The notes below the pieces were generated by a model that was not told where the DNA came from, did no database searches, and worked only from the letters and a program-made list of their open reading frames with translations. This document shows positions 1-12,470 of a DNA stretch of 64,000 bases, in pieces (position 1 is the stretch's first letter; every line of letters begins with the position of its first letter). Both the position numbers and the translations under genes were made by a program. This DNA comes from Meconema thalassinum (lineage: Eukaryota; Arthropoda; Insecta; Orthoptera; Tettigoniidae), in contig OX336397.1 of assembly GCA_946902985.2 (NCBI GenBank), positions 191,708,813-191,772,812 of the forward strand, read 5' to 3'.

Positions 1-1073
1 GCGTATCAATGCGAGGAGCATCGTGGAGAAACTAACCCCGCGTTTAAAGGCCCTAAAACGAACGGTTTTCGAGATATTGCCAGAAAACTATCCCCGGTCA
101 GCGAAATTTCAGCGGTTGCCATAGTAACGTTGATCTGTTTCTCAGAAGGAACACAGTTATTTGGGAATATCTCCGAAACCGTTCATTTTAGGAACTTAAA
201 AAGTGTGTTTCGGGGTCCCTACAGGACCTCCGAGGATTGTTTCTCGTATCTGGCGGCTTAAAATGAGCTAATCCGATCTTTGTACCGACTGTCCTTGCTC
301 AGTGCCAAAGGGCCGAAAAAAGTCACTTACAAATTGAATTTTCAAAAACCGCTTTTTAGTGAGCCTCTACATACTCATATGAACCAACATGCAAACGTTC
401 AGCTTTCTAGGTCTAGTGGTTTGAGCCCAGCGTCGATGAGTCAATTTTGGATGCTCAATGCCAAAGGGCCAAAAGAAGTCACTTACAAATTGAATTTTCA
501 AAACCGTTTCTTAGTGAGCCTCTACATACTCGGATAAACCAACATGCAAAATTTCAGCTTTCTAGGTCTAGTGGTTTGAGCCCTGCGGTGATGAGTCAAT
601 TTTGGATTATGTATAATAGATTTCTAGTTACATGTCGGTGCATTACAATGTGTATGAACATATACTGTACCAAGTTTTATTGCGTTTGGTTGGTAACATC
701 GTGAGAAACGTCTATTTAAAAGTCGCAAATTCGAGTGGCCGCCATGTTGGTTTTGTAGTTACCAATTTTTCAAAAGTTACACAGGTGAACTTCTAGTAGT
801 TCCATTTATCACCGTAAAAAAATCTAGGGTGATATCGGGAATAGTTTCGGAGATATTGAAATCTGGTGAAATATTTCGCACAGCCGCCATGTTGGATTGG
901 TGAGACGTAACAAAATTTGAAGGGCACGGTCGGGGTCGTGCGGAATAGTGCTATGAACTTACCGAGTTTCATTGAAATCGATCCAGTCGTTTAGAAGTTA
1001 TTAGGGGACACACACGCACGGACAAAAGGGGTTCTCATAAGCCTAGTTTTTCAAATTGAAAATAGGCTAAAAA
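1..1073 (+). repeat. Family A dispersed repeat, copy 1 (partial)
   Basis: Roughly positions 700-1073 match the 3' half of the full copy at 16194-17691, including the phrases 'gccgccatgttgg', 'gggtgatatcgggaatag' and the end 'aataggctaaaaa'. The end carries a hairpin-forming pair (AGCCTA... and ...TAGGCT around 1040-1067). The 5' part contains a local tandem duplication: the segment starting at about 303 (tgccaaagggcc) recurs at about 459, a period of about 156 bp. No protein is encoded. The short open frames here lie across the duplicated unit and look like chance. The class of the element is unknown. Confidence 0.75.
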
Positions 1074-2139
1074 TGGTAAACAGTTCAGTTAGCCACAGGA
1101 GAGTCAGCGAGACAGACGCGACATATTCCACCCTCATCTCCTGTAAAAAATACACCACTAGTCCGTTGCCATATTGCTAGCATTTGCGTGTGATCGAAAG
1201 TAATATAGTACCATTTTGTTAAGTGAAATTAAGTGTTTTACCTTAAGCCACAAAATGAAACATACTCAAAACTTTGTGCCAGGATTAAGTATTTTTGTAA
1301 AAATATTTTATGGGTTTGCCCTGAATAACAATGAATTAATAACGCTTAATTATTAATATTGGGGAAATAATTGTGAAATTCAATTGAGGCTGAGAGTTTA
1401 GCACATGCATTAAAAATGGAAAAACCTAAACATTATTACAAAGAGGGTAAATATAAAGTAAACATGTTGTTTGTATGTATAACACTTACTCATTAGAGTG
1501 ATTTCCACTTGCATCTGCTTCTTCATTCTGATTTTCTTCTTTTACATCCTAGGGATAAGATGGAATAATTTATGTCAGTGTTTCACCTTATACTTTTACA
1601 CAAATGACAACCCATATAATAGTACAGCACTGCTTTGCTGAAGTGAAGATATATTCGTTGAATGACTTTCTACCGTCCTTCACATCCTAGTGCTAGAGAT
1701 AAATTTTATACAGATAAGTGGTTATAATCCCCAGTTATGAAACTCATAATACACATTTAGAGACCAAGTTAAACTTAGAGCAAAAGAAGATGCTAAGATC
1801 AGAGCCTTAATGGAAGTATTAGCTTAAAGGATTGAGGACATATTAACTTTTTATTTTAATTATTTTAGCCGTAAGGCCATAAGAGGGGGAAAGACAACAA
1901 TGCAATAGACCATAACAGGTCCTTTGATCCAACACGTGCACATATCATTGAGTAACAAGCTACTGGACTGCCCATACGAGCTGAACCTTTGAGAATGAAG
2001 GCATAAATCAATCATCCTTCAGAATATTATACATGGCATTTCTTCATAATTCACTGCAAATTAACATTTTAATGTTCAAAAAGTAGATTGAGTTAATTAA
2101 ATGCCTCTATGGGGAGACTCTTATAGAGCATGCTACTAA
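1074..2139. other. No recognisable gene
   Basis: AT-rich intergenic sequence. I see no open frame with a recognisable domain, no RNA gene and no clear repeat. Confidence 0.5.
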
Positions 2140-2405
2140 CTCTATGAATTATATGTCTGCTAGTGTACGGGAGCACACAGTTTGCAAAGGGAATTAGAGC
2201 TGCTAGTAATTGTAAAAAATATGTGTCTGCTAGTGCACGGGAGCACACAGTTTACAAAGCAGATTATAAAATGCTAGTAACTCTAAGTATTATGTGTCTA
2301 CTAGAGTAAGGGAGCACACAGTTTTCAAAGGAGATTACGGTAGAGCATGCAAGTAATTCTAAGAATTATGTGTCTGCTAGAGTACGGGAGCACACAGTTT
2401 GCAAA
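2140..2405 (+). repeat. Tandem repeat, ~70-76 bp unit, 4 copies
   Basis: The phrase 'gagcacacag' occurs at 2171, 2241, 2312 and 2388, each preceded by a variant of 'tgtctgctagagtacgg'. Spacings are 70, 71 and 76 bp. The array overlaps the 3' end of the reading frame of the P-like transposase relic on the minus strand, so the last residues of that frame are probably not original. Confidence 0.85.
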
Positions 2406-4390
2406 CAGCCAAATGCTTCAGTTTGTCATCATCATTATTGTGAGAAAAGAACTCTTGAACCCTAAATGCTTTTAGGAGATAAGGAGATTTCTTGAAAATA
2501 AGCATGAAATTACTTACCTCATTCAGATGTGGAGTTGATATTTCTGTTTTGAAGCATGTAACGATATCCGGAATCTCAATCCTAATATCCGTGTGATGGT
2601 CTGTATCGTCCTGCAAAGAAACGACTTGTTTCACATATATGTTTCCCTTTTGAGTCTTTAACAGGTCTTCTATCGTCTTCTTCTGAAGTTCTGAGCCATC
2701 GACTAACACAAAACCTTCATCTAGAAAGTGATTTAAAAAAAATTTAAACAGATGGGGTACATCACAGAAAACCCACACATTTCTGTTACTGTCCACTGGA
2801 TTGCTGAAAAAACTTTTATAACTGATTACATGTAGTTCCTTTCAGACGTCAGTGTTTTTCCATCCCATATCACTAGCTACTGCGACACAACGAATGCCAC
2901 AACCCTCAAGCTGGCTAATAATGTTATGTTACAACTCAGAAGACATTATCACATCGAAGTCATAAAAAAGGAAGCTTGTAGTTTACGTGACCGTTAATCA
3001 CCAGATCATGAGCCACGGGACATCCTTTTAACGAGGAATCTGAACCACAGGACATGGCATTTCACTTCGAAAATCTCACATGCATTGACCGGGAATGGAA
3101 CCCGGTTCGCCTTGGCGAGGAAGTCATAAACGGCGGGCTGCTTCCATTTAGCAAATAGCCCTCGGACCATAGCTACCTGGGCGTTACTGTGGGGCTCTAA
3201 TATGCAATCGTTTGATGAATCGTAGGACATTTGGCGTTCAATATTCATTTCATCAAACGACAAAACTGCGATTTTCTCTGAGTCCATGTAATTTGCTGCT
3301 CTGGCTTTCAAGAGACAAACGTACCTCTCTCAGATTTCCAGGTCAGCACTTAAGATGCCGAATCATTTTCTGTCGAGTTGAACGGCATTGGTAGTGGAAT
3401 GTTGCGATTTCTCAAATATTCGTATGCTTTCTTCGAAAGTGATCTTAGAGCAAGGGCATTTGCTATGTCCTCTGTCTTCACCCTCTTTTTACCTCCTAAT
3501 AAACATCGAATATGCCCTGCAGTAAAAACAGTGGGGAAAACTTTTACCATCTCCCTTCTAAGAGCTCCCATGTGTACTCTCGCCGAAGGGGTTTTGGGTT
3601 TGGGATTTTGAACTTTCATAGAGCCGCTTCCGTTCGTCTTAAATCCACATTTATATTTTCCAAAATCTCGACCCAGCTTCGGAGTTGCATAGTTTCATCA
3701 CTTTGCAGCGATTCAGAGTTAGTTCCCTGAACAAGTTTCCGTGTTTAGGTGACAAAGTCTCCAAAGTCAATAGTGCCCGTTTCCTCACGATCTTAGCTTC
3801 ATGACGCTTTTCTCTGCCACGGGTGACCTGTAGAGTGTAAATAAGTGTTGTATTTTATGATTTCTACAGCAAGTACGAGAATGAAATCTAAATTGTTAGA
3901 TAACAAGTACTAAGACCACCGTAATTTCATTGCATTCTAGAGAATCGCAGCTCTTAATGCTGCATCAAATAGATACAGTAGCTACCTTTGAGATAGTACA
4001 TTGCTCCAAATACCGATTAACATATTTATTGAACCATATAAAGTTACTCGTACACTCAATAATTAAACAAATACCTGTTCTGCAATTTGGTCTGTGAAGG
4101 TGCTTGGGCTGTGCCTTGAGCCGGGAACTGTAATAGACGGATCCGCACGCAATATTCTTCTCTGTGGTAATCTCAAAAGTCCATTTCTCAACTCTCGATC
4201 ATAGTCTTTTGGACGGAAATGTATAGAACACACTCGAGCGTTATCGGGGTTAATTTGCCATTTCGCTTACAGCGTAGCACCCACACTCGTCCGAGCTCCT
4301 CTCTCCTTTTGGAAACCTGTGTTACATAACACCAGAACTGGCGGTGGTTTTGGTTCCCCAATGAGTGCACTGTGCGAAAGCACACTTAAC
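2377..4390 (-). pseudogene. P-element/THAP9-like transposase relic
   Basis: Decayed P-superfamily transposase, a cut-and-paste DNA transposase with an N-terminal THAP zinc finger. Read on the minus strand, 4385-4075 holds a THAP-like region (an N-terminal Cys pair, a HRFPK-type segment, WVLRCKR, then VCSIHF, the C-x2-H half of the finger), broken by frameshifts. A GT-AG intron (4074-3828) joins in phase to a basic helical segment. Then 3619-3350 resembles the family's helix-turn-helix region (VFTAGHIRCLLGGKKRV, ALALRSLSKKAYEYLRN). 3311-3006 carries the RNase-H-like core start (VLSFDEM, GLFAKWKQP). 2990-2377 holds the SDMGWKN and CDVPHLFKF motifs. These are typical P/THAP9 landmarks in the right order. 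Several frameshifts and stops separate the blocks, so it cannot make a full protein. Terminal repeats were not found. Confidence 0.85.
3828..4074 (-). other. Predicted intron of the P-like transposase
   Basis: On the minus strand the THAP exon ends GAACAG followed by GTATTTG at 4074. The next exon starts after CTCTACAG, ending at 3828. The open reading continues in phase 0 across the junction (…IAEQ then VTRGREK…). The length is 247 bp. This is inferred from sequence only. Confidence 0.6.
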
Positions 4391-4620
4391 TTTGTATTTA
4401 CTGCTTTTACTCATTTTGATATAAAGATAAGTAAACCTCTGTGGAATTTGTTTTACCAGTCCTCATTTAATTGATAGGGGGAGGAATGAAATCTTCTGAT
4501 GGCATCTGGTTAGTTCCCAGCATCAAACATAGGAAGAAACTACTCATTACCAAGCAACAAACTTAAAACATATCCTAATAATAATAAAACAAATTATTTA
4601 GCATGATATTTTCCTTATCC

Positions 4621-5706
4621 TAGAAAGAAGAATGAGTGTTACAGGAAGACATACGTTGCGTTCGTGGATATAGAGAAAGGCGTTGATAAGGTAAATTGGA
4701 AGCAGCTCTTTTAGACCATGAAACACATAGGATTAGGCTGTAGGGACAGAAGACTCATTCTGCTTCTGTACAAAAACCAAAGCACAGAGATAAATGTGAA
4801 TGGAAAAGTAAGGACTGCATACATTAGGAGGGGAGTGAGACAAGGATGTTCACTATCCCCATATTTTTTCAACATTTTACTGAGAAGGCCACATCCAAAT
4901 TCAAAGATCAGAGCAAGGCCATCAAAGTGAACGGACAGGAGATCCATTGTATAAGATTTGCGGATAATATCGCATTAACCGCACACTCAGACAAGGAACT
5001 AAGTAAAGTGCTGCGAGTCTTGTCATCAACGCTTATGGAAGTAAATTTGAAACTGAATACCTCCAAAACCAAAGTGTTAGCTATCACATATCTATTGAAA
5101 ATATCCAAACAAACATCAAAATCAATGGTGAAACTATTCATCAGTGCAGCCAGTTGTGCTACTTAGGAAGCATTGTCACTGACGAAACAGGTGCACCACA
5201 GAAATCAAAAGGAGATTTGCCCTCGCTAAACAGGCCTTCAGCAATGAGAGACAACTTCTTATTAGCAGACACATCAGCATTAAAACTAGAAAATCTTTTA
5301 TCAATACATTTGAATACTGATGCGAAACTTGGGTTCTAAGGACACAGGACATACAACGCCACCTGGAAGCAGCAATGTGGATGTGGAGAAGGATGCTGAA
5401 AATAAGCTGGACGGAGAAAAAGACCAACGAATGGGTGCTCAAGGAAGTAGACGAAACAAGAAAATTGATCAGTTTTATAGAAATGAGGAAAGAAAAATTC
5501 GTTGGCCACACCTTACGTCGTAATGAGTCCCTGATCACCATTCTGAAAGGAAAAGTTCTGCGGAAGAAAGGAAGAGGAAGACCGCGGAAGGCTCATCTGG
5601 ATTCTGTGATGCATGGACTTCAATTTAAACAGTGTGCTGACTTAAAACGTTCAGCAGGTGAGAGACAAATGTGGTTGCAGCGACAACGCCAGGCCTTTAG
5701 ATGATT
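4621..5706 (+). pseudogene. LINE reverse transcriptase fragment (C-terminal half)
   Basis: Remnant of a non-LTR retrotransposon ORF2. Motif A reads AFVDIEKGVDKVNW (4650-4700), the region before motif B reads GVRQGCSLSP (4830-4860), and motif C reads RFADNIALTA (about 4955-4985). The catalytic FADD is changed to FADN and motif A has GVD instead of the usual AFD. The C-terminal part (5380-5704) has the typical tail MWMWRRMLKISWT, GHTLRRNESL and KGRGRPRKAH. Frameshifts and an in-frame stop at 4712 break the frame. The copy is 5'-truncated and inactive. The tail style resembles RTE-like 'endonuclease-reverse transcriptase' copies common in insects. The clade assignment is tentative. Confidence 0.85.
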
Positions 5707-6136
5707 ATGATGACATTCCTGGACTTATTAATTATTTTCAAGTGCACTTTATGCCCTAAGGCTAAATGAATGCTTAACCAAGGTGAGAATTCACTTGTAT
5801 TAGAGTACACTCCACACATCACTTGTTATTGTCTAACATGTGTTATTGTAGCAGGTAGCTTTGGAGGAGCCTCTGACAACAGCACAGAGGACTATGCGGA
5901 AAGTGAGAAATGAAAGAATAATTAGAATATGAAATGTTGAGCAGGCAGAAACTGAAGAAAATGAAATGTGCTAATGCATTACTTGATAAAAATAAAATTA
6001 AATATGTAATGTTTATTGTGAACAAGTCGTTCATTCTGCAGGCCCTGATAGTTCCTGAAATTGTTGTCACAATAATGTCCTCAATTAACTATCAAAGAAA
6101 ACTGCTTTCCACAATGAAAAGAAAGGAATGTGTGAA
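5707..6136. other. No recognisable gene
   Basis: Sequence downstream of the LINE tail. The first bases after the stop (atgattatgatgacatt) look like LINE 3' sequence. The rest shows nothing I recognise. Confidence 0.4.
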
Positions 6137-6305
6137 TGTACACCCTATAGCTTACAGCTGGTGATCTATCACAGTATTGTTATAGCATGTGATGTACACC
6201 CTATAGCTACAGCTGGGGATCTATTACAGTATTGTTATAGCATGTGATGTACACCCTACAGCTACATCTGGTGATCTATTACAGTATTATTATAGCATGT
6301 GATGC
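6137..6305 (+). repeat. Tandem repeat, ~55 bp unit, 3 copies
   Basis: The phrase 'caccctatag/caccctacag' starts at 6141, 6197 and 6252. Each copy continues into 'gtgatctattacagtatt' and 'ttatagcatgtgatg'. Confidence 0.85.
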
Positions 6306-7449
6306 AATTGGATACAGCATGGGTCCCTCTGTTTGTGGGCTGTGCTCGGAACTGATACCCAATCCACATGTTTGACCTTATTGTACCTAAGGTATCTGTT
6401 CACAGAATAATCAACAGCAGATTTAGTAAGATTTCTATACATGATTCATTGAATGTTTGTTATGATCAATATAAGGCTTATGTATTCACAACAACATTAT
6501 GTGGCCTTGTAGATAAAGGAGGTTCTCAATTGACCACTGAAGAATCAAGACAGGTTTCATCTCGTACCCATTAACATGTTGAGAATACTGTGGTAGCTCA
6601 CAGTTCTCATGTATTTTGAAGCTGTCGGTAAGGGAATAGTTACAAAATAATAGCAATTAAGCTTCGTTATTTTTAGTTTTTTGCCTTAATAAACTGACCT
6701 TTCCAAATGCCATACAAGCCCAAGAGTCAAATAAAAATGGTAGTAAAGGTGAAAACCTACTAGATCCCGGTACCACCACTGTAGATGGGTTTGATCATTG
6801 TCTGATGTGAAACATTTCCCAGCTTTGCCTGAACACTGAGACCTAAAGTTAGAAATAGAGTACGGGAGGTAGGATGAATTGTGTCCATTGAACTACTGGT
6901 ATTTGGAAATAAAACACACGAGCACAGTAATGGCTGAGGAGGGGAGGTGAATGGAAGAAAAATAGGATAGATGGAAGTGCTAAAAAACATGTTTTCCATA
7001 AAAATAAATGAATGTATTTAGCTTAGATTTCTTGATCAATGTTTTGCCTAAATAGAAGCCACTGAAGTGTGCATGTATCTAAAATTAAACAAGGGACTAT
7101 TTAGAAGGGTAGCGCTGCACACCGTGAGAATATGTGTATAAAAAAATTAGTAATGAAATTAGCCGAAGTACCTGTAGTAATGGTATCTGGAGATGATAAA
7201 TTAATAGATGTTGACTCGTCCTCTGTCTTAGAACCACCCAGCCATCCCAAATAGCGACACTACTTATATAGTTGAAATGAAGTATCTGGTAGACATCTTG
7301 TCACTATGTCAGGAATGCCAACCCCGCGCGTTTGGTACTATCTCGCACCGTGTATACAAAGAAACAAAAGAGCGTCGATAATGTAATTTATAATTGCGCC
7401 AAATCCAAATCGTCAGTCGTACTTTAACCATGGATTGTGTGGCATGTGA
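6306..7449. other. No recognisable gene
   Basis: No open frame longer than about 80 codons and none with recognisable motifs. No clear repeats. Confidence 0.45.
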
Positions 7450-7454
7450 AATTA

Positions 7455-7693
7455 CTTCATACATTGTATCTTATTAATGCTTTACATACAAAACCAAACC
7501 TAACCTGGGGCTTAGGCCCCAGACACCCTTGCTTGTGGTACTAGCAGTAATTTTCGGCCAGGCAGTACCTACCCTAGTAGCGGACATACATTCTATCTTA
7601 TTAATGTTTTACATACAAAAACAAACCTAACCTGGGGCTTACGCCCCAGACCCCCTTGCTTGTGGTACTAGCAGTAATTTTCGGCCAGGCAGT
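7455..7693 (+). repeat. Direct duplication, ~110 bp, with a GC-rich palindrome
   Basis: Two copies with a period of about 125 bp. Each contains 'cttattaatg', then 'aacctaacctggggctta', a near-palindrome (ggggcttaggcccc in the first copy), then 'cttgtggtactagcag' and 'tttcggccaggcagtac'. The copies differ at a few positions. Confidence 0.85.
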
Positions 7694-7740
7694 ACTTTAC
7701 GTCTTTACGTGTGAAATGGTGAATGGTGAATTTTGTATGC

Positions 7741-7905
7741 GACACGTTGGTAACGTAGTCACATTTCCGTCTGTCGAGTGTCCAAAATGGCGTCCGTAGT
7801 GAAACGAACACGATAAAAATTATTTATTTTCGTAAAAAAACACATTATTGAGGTGCGGCAGTTGTAGTTGAGATTTTGAAACGACTCCCAACAGCTCCAA
7901 GAAAG
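7741..7905 (+). other. Possible non-coding or short-ORF first exon
   Basis: An ATG in a good context (CCAAAATGGCGTCC, 7787) opens only a 9-codon frame, followed by a canonical splice donor (GAAAG then GTATGTAA, GT at 7906). The string around the ATG also matches the AAAATGGCG core of YY1/Pho binding sites. This pattern fits the 5' exon of a gene with an upstream ORF, but no downstream exon is recognisable in the window. Chance or repeat origin is possible. Confidence 0.2.
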
Positions 7906-8931
7906 GTATGTAAATCATAAATCCTATACTTTCAATAATATAGGCTACCTCGTTAAAAGTTACGAAAAGGCATATTCTCACGGCGTGCAGAATTACCTTT
8001 AGAAGTAGCTATAGGCTTAAAATTGTGGTGCATGTTCACCACCATATGGCTTAAATAATGTGATGTGTGTGTCACATGGCCTATGATAGTTCTTCTACAG
8101 GATATCTAATAGGCTAACCTATTAATAAAGGTAATATTAGGCAACAGTGGCCTACCACTTTCGAAAACCAAAAAAATACGTAGATAAAGTAGAGCAATAT
8201 AATACTACCATTACCGTACCGTATGTATTTGGTACCGGTATAATCACTGGTGGTATGATGATAGAAGCGCCCCATGCAATGCACTTAACCTCTAAATGGG
8301 GTGCAAAATAAATTGTTAAAAACCGTGAACACGCATTATGTCCTTATAGCCTGTGGGCCTAATAACACTGGACTTATACCGGCACAGAACATCAGAGTGT
8401 ACAGGTGACTTAATTAATATAAAATATTAAAACCGGTTCTTGTTTTTGATATTTTTCAAAAACGGAACAAAAATATTGTTCACGTGTGTGAATAAGACAC
8501 GATTTTCAGGACAACGGCATTCTTCATTCTCAATAGAATCAAAAATCTCTCTGACTAAAATACATCACCGATGATAGCGAGCACGCACAAATTAAGCCTA
8601 GTCCAGTATAACCTACTAATGTACAAGCTTTATATCATATTTCTCTAATAAATACAGCCTAGAACTGGAATCTATGGGTTAAATCTTTTCACGGACAGCA
8701 TCTGTGAAAGAAGATTAACAGCGCTGAACCAAGAAATGTCGCCGGTTAAATATGAGAATAGATCAAGGTTTTGTGATCATTGATTAACGTTTATACAACG
8801 AAAATTCTGAGTTCAACACCTGCGAAAATCAGCTGAACCCGGTGCAATGACATCAAATGATTTTAAGTTCGAACAATCGGCCCTTAAACATCCTTTTAAA
8901 ATATTGGAGATTTCAAGTAAAATTTTATCAC
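7906..8931. other. No recognisable gene
   Basis: AT-rich sequence without recognisable coding potential. If 7741-7905 is a first exon, this would be intron. Confidence 0.4.
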
Positions 8932-11578
8932 TAAAGTAGTGTAGACATCCCCTACAATAGGGTCCACGGTGCCAGCAGAGTGAACCTGCATTACCAATTA
9001 ATTACCTACTGTTAGCACAGCATGTGGAGCAGACTTCACCTACAATAGGCCCCAGGGTGCAGACACTTGAACCTGCCCTACCAATAATTTAGCTAATGTT
9101 TGCACAGCATGTGGTGTATTCTACACCTACAATAGGGCCCAGAGTGCCATTAGACTGAACCAGCATTACCAATAAATTTGTTACTTTTAGAACAGCAAGT
9201 GGTGCAGACTTCCCCTACAATAGGGTCCACGGTGCCAGCAGAGTGAACCTGCATTACCAATGAATTACCTACTGTTAACACAGCATGTGGTGCAGACCTC
9301 ACCTACATTAGGCCCCAGGGTGCAGACACTTGAACCTGCCCTACCAATAATTTAGCTAATGTTTGCACAGCATGTGGTGTATTCTTCACCTTCAATAGGG
9401 CCCTGAGTGCCATTAGACTGAACCTGCATTGCCAATAAATTTGCTACTTTTAGAACAGCAAGTGGTGTAGACTTCACCTACAATTGGACCCAGGATGCCA
9501 GTAGAGTGAACCTGCATTACCAATAAATTAGCTAATGTTGGTGCAGCATGAGGTGTACTCTTCACCTACAATGGGGTCCAGGATGCCAGAAGAGTGAACT
9601 AGCATTACCAATAACTTACCTACTGTTAGAAGAGCAAGTGGGGTAGACTATACCAACAATTGGATGCAGGGTGCCAGTAGACTGAACCTGCATTTACAAT
9701 AAATTACCTACTGTTAGAACAGCAAGTGGTGTAGACTTCACCTACAATTGGACCCAGGATGCCAGTAGAGTGAACCTGCATTACCAATAAATTAGCTAAT
9801 GTTGGTGCAGCATGTGGTGTACTCATCACCTACAATGGGGTCCAGAATGCCAAATGAGTGAACTAGCATCACCAATAACTTAGCTACTGTTAGAAAAGCA
9901 AGTGGGGTAGACTATACCTACAATTGGATGCAGGGTGCCAGTAGACTGAACCTGCATTAACAATAAATTACCTACTGTTAGAACAGCAAGTGGTGTAGAC
10001 TTCACCTACAATTGGACCCAGGATGCCAGTAGAGTGAACCTGCATTACCAATAAATTAGCTAATGTTGGCGCAGCATGTGGTGTACTCTTCACCTACAAT
10101 AGGATCCAGAATGCCAGAAGAGTGAACTAGCATTACCAATAACTTACCTACTGTTAGAAGAGCAAGTGGGGTAGACTATACCAACAATTGGATGCAGGGT
10201 GCCAGTAGACTGAACCTGCATTAACAATAAATTACCTACTGTTAGAACAGCAAGTGGTGTAGACTTCATCTACAATTGGACCCAGGATGCCAGTAGAGTG
10301 AACCTGCATTACCAATAAATTAGCTAATGTTGGTGCAGCATGTGGTGTACTCATCACCTACAATGGGGTCCAGAATGCCAAAAGAGTGAACTAGCATCAC
10401 CAATAACTTAGCTACTGTTAGAAAAGCAAGTGGGGTAGACTATACCTACAATTGGATGCAGGGTGCCAGTAGACTGAACCTGCATTAACAATAAATTACC
10501 TACTGTTAGAACAGCAAGTGGTGTAGACTTCACCTACAATTGGACCCAGGATGCCAGTAGAGTGAACCTGCATTACCAATAAATTAGCTAATGTTGGCGC
10601 AGCATGTGGTGTACTCTTCACCTACAATAGGGTCCAGAATGCCAGAAGAGTGAACTAGCATCACCAATAACTTAGCTACTGTTAGAAAAGCAAGTGGGGT
10701 AGACTATACCTACAATTGGATGCAGGGTGCCAGTAGACTGAACCTGCATTAACAATAAATTACCTACTGTTAGAACAGCAAGTGGTGTAGACTTCACCTA
10801 CAATTGGACCCAGGATGCCAGTAGAGTGAACCTGCATTACCAATAAATTAGCTAATGTTGGTGCAGCATGTGGTGTACTCTTCACCTACAATGGGGTCCA
10901 GAATGTCAGAAGAGTGAACTAGCATCACCAATAACTTAGCTACTGTTAGAAAAACAAGTGGGGTAAACTATACCTACAATTGGATGCAGGGTGCCAGTAG
11001 ACTGAACCTGCATTAACAATAAATTACCTACTGTTAGAACAGCAAGTGGTGTAGACTTCACCTACAATTGGACACAGGATACCAGTAGAGTGAACATGCA
11101 TTACCAATAAATTAGCTTATGTTTTCACAGGATGTGGTGTATTATTCACCTACAATAGGGCCCAGAGTGCCAATAAAATGAACCTGCATTACCCATAAAT
11201 TTGGTACTTTTAGAACAGCAAGTGGTGTAGACTTCATCTACAATTGGACCCAGGATGCCAGTAGAGTGAACTAGCATTACCAATAACTTAGCTACTGTTA
11301 GAAGAGCAAGTGGGGTAGACTTTATCTACAATTGGATGCAGGGTGCCAGAAGAGTTAACCAGCATTACCAATAAATTAGCTAATGTATGCACAGCCCGTG
11401 GTGTAAAATTCACCTACAATAGGCCCCAGTGTGCCAACAGAGTGAACCTGCATTACCAATATATTAAATACTGTCTGATCAGCAAGTGGTGTAGACTTCA
11501 CCTACAATTGGACCCAGGGTGCCAGAAGAGTGATCCAGCATTACCGATAAATTAACAACTGTTTGCACAGCAAGTGGT
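8932..11578 (+). repeat. 88-bp satellite with 264-bp higher-order repeat
   Basis: Tandem array of an ~88-bp monomer (landmarks: 'acttcacctacaat', 'gtgaacctgcattacc', 'aataaatta', 'gcaagtggtg'). In the central part the phrase 'agtggtgtag' recurs at 9461, 9725, 9989, 10253, 10517, 10781 and 11045, exactly 264 bp apart each time. Three diverged monomers therefore form a higher-order unit of 3 x 88 bp. Flanking monomers (8932-9450 and 11100-11578) are less regular. 88 is not divisible by 3, so successive monomers are read in different frames and the short open frames here are not genes. Confidence 0.95.
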
Positions 11579-12082
11579 GAGTAGTGTGTTTTGGATGGTT
11601 CTATATCCACCGCCACCGCTCCACCGCTGAAATACTAAAATGGCAATATCTCGCGAACCAATCAGGCTAGAGACTTGTACGAGGTGTCATTGAACTCGGG
11701 CTAAAATCCCCTTTCCATTGGATAACATATTTCCACCCCAAAATAAAACCTACCCCAACTAGGGGGTGAAATTGTAATTTTTTTGAGAATCTCTCTTTCC
11801 AAGTGAAACATGTGAGAGTTTGAATGCTGATATGGAATGAAACGTTGTTCCACATAAAGTGACTGTGTACGGTGGATAGCCACTATGAATTAACATGCGG
11901 GTTTTTTGTTTTTTACGCATGCCCACTCATAGCTTTTGTAAGAGGGCGGGCTTTTTAAAGATGGCAGCTGTAGTGTAACCTAACCTAACCCAACCCACGA
12001 GTGGTGATCAAAAAGTATTTTAAGTGAAGCTTGTTGATCGGCAAACCAATAATCAAAGAGGGATATGTCAGGCCTTGAGGTG
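11579..12082. other. No recognisable gene; short CCTAA run
   Basis: Unique-looking sequence following the satellite. It contains 'taacctaacctaacccaa' near 11977-11994, the arthropod telomere-type pentamer. No domain-bearing frame. Confidence 0.4.
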
Positions 12083-12470
12083 ATAGCCCCTTTTGATTGA
12101 TCCCTGTTGATTGATCTCTGTTGATTTGTCCATTTGGACTGGTCTCTGTTGACTAGCCCCTTTTGGACGGGCCCTTTTTGACAGGGGTCATTTTTGATGG
12201 ATCCTTTTTGACAGGTCCTTTTTGACGGGTCCCTGTTGACGAGTCATTGCTGACGGGTCCTTGTTGATGAGTCCCTGTGGACGGGTCATTGTTGACGGGT
12301 CCCTATTGACAGGTCATTGTTGACAGGTCATTGATGACAGGTCATTGTTGACGGATCATTGTTGATGGGTCCTTGTTGACAAGTCCCTGTTGATGGGTCC
12401 CTGTGTACGGGTCCCTTTAGACCGGCCCCTTTGGACTGGTCCCTATGGACCGGCCCATGAAATTTATCCA
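12083..12470 (+). repeat. Minisatellite, ~15 bp unit (ttgacgggtccctg)
   Basis: About 25 imperfect copies of a 14-15 bp unit built from 'TTGACGGGTCC' with variants such as 'tgacaggtcattgt' and 'ttgatgggtccttg'. The edges decay into 'ggactggtccctatgg'. Confidence 0.9.

Noticed and set aside
280..704. Two short frames with similar protein sequences
   Set aside because: The similarity reflects the 156-bp tandem DNA duplication read in different frames. There is no domain, and the DNA belongs to a dispersed repeat.
11343..11555. Open frame in the satellite
   Set aside because: It runs through three 88-bp monomers in shifting frames and has no domain.
8932..11578. Regularly spaced repeats that could suggest a CRISPR array
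   Set aside because: The whole 88-bp unit is repeated with no unique spacers, and the setting is eukaryotic. It is a satellite.
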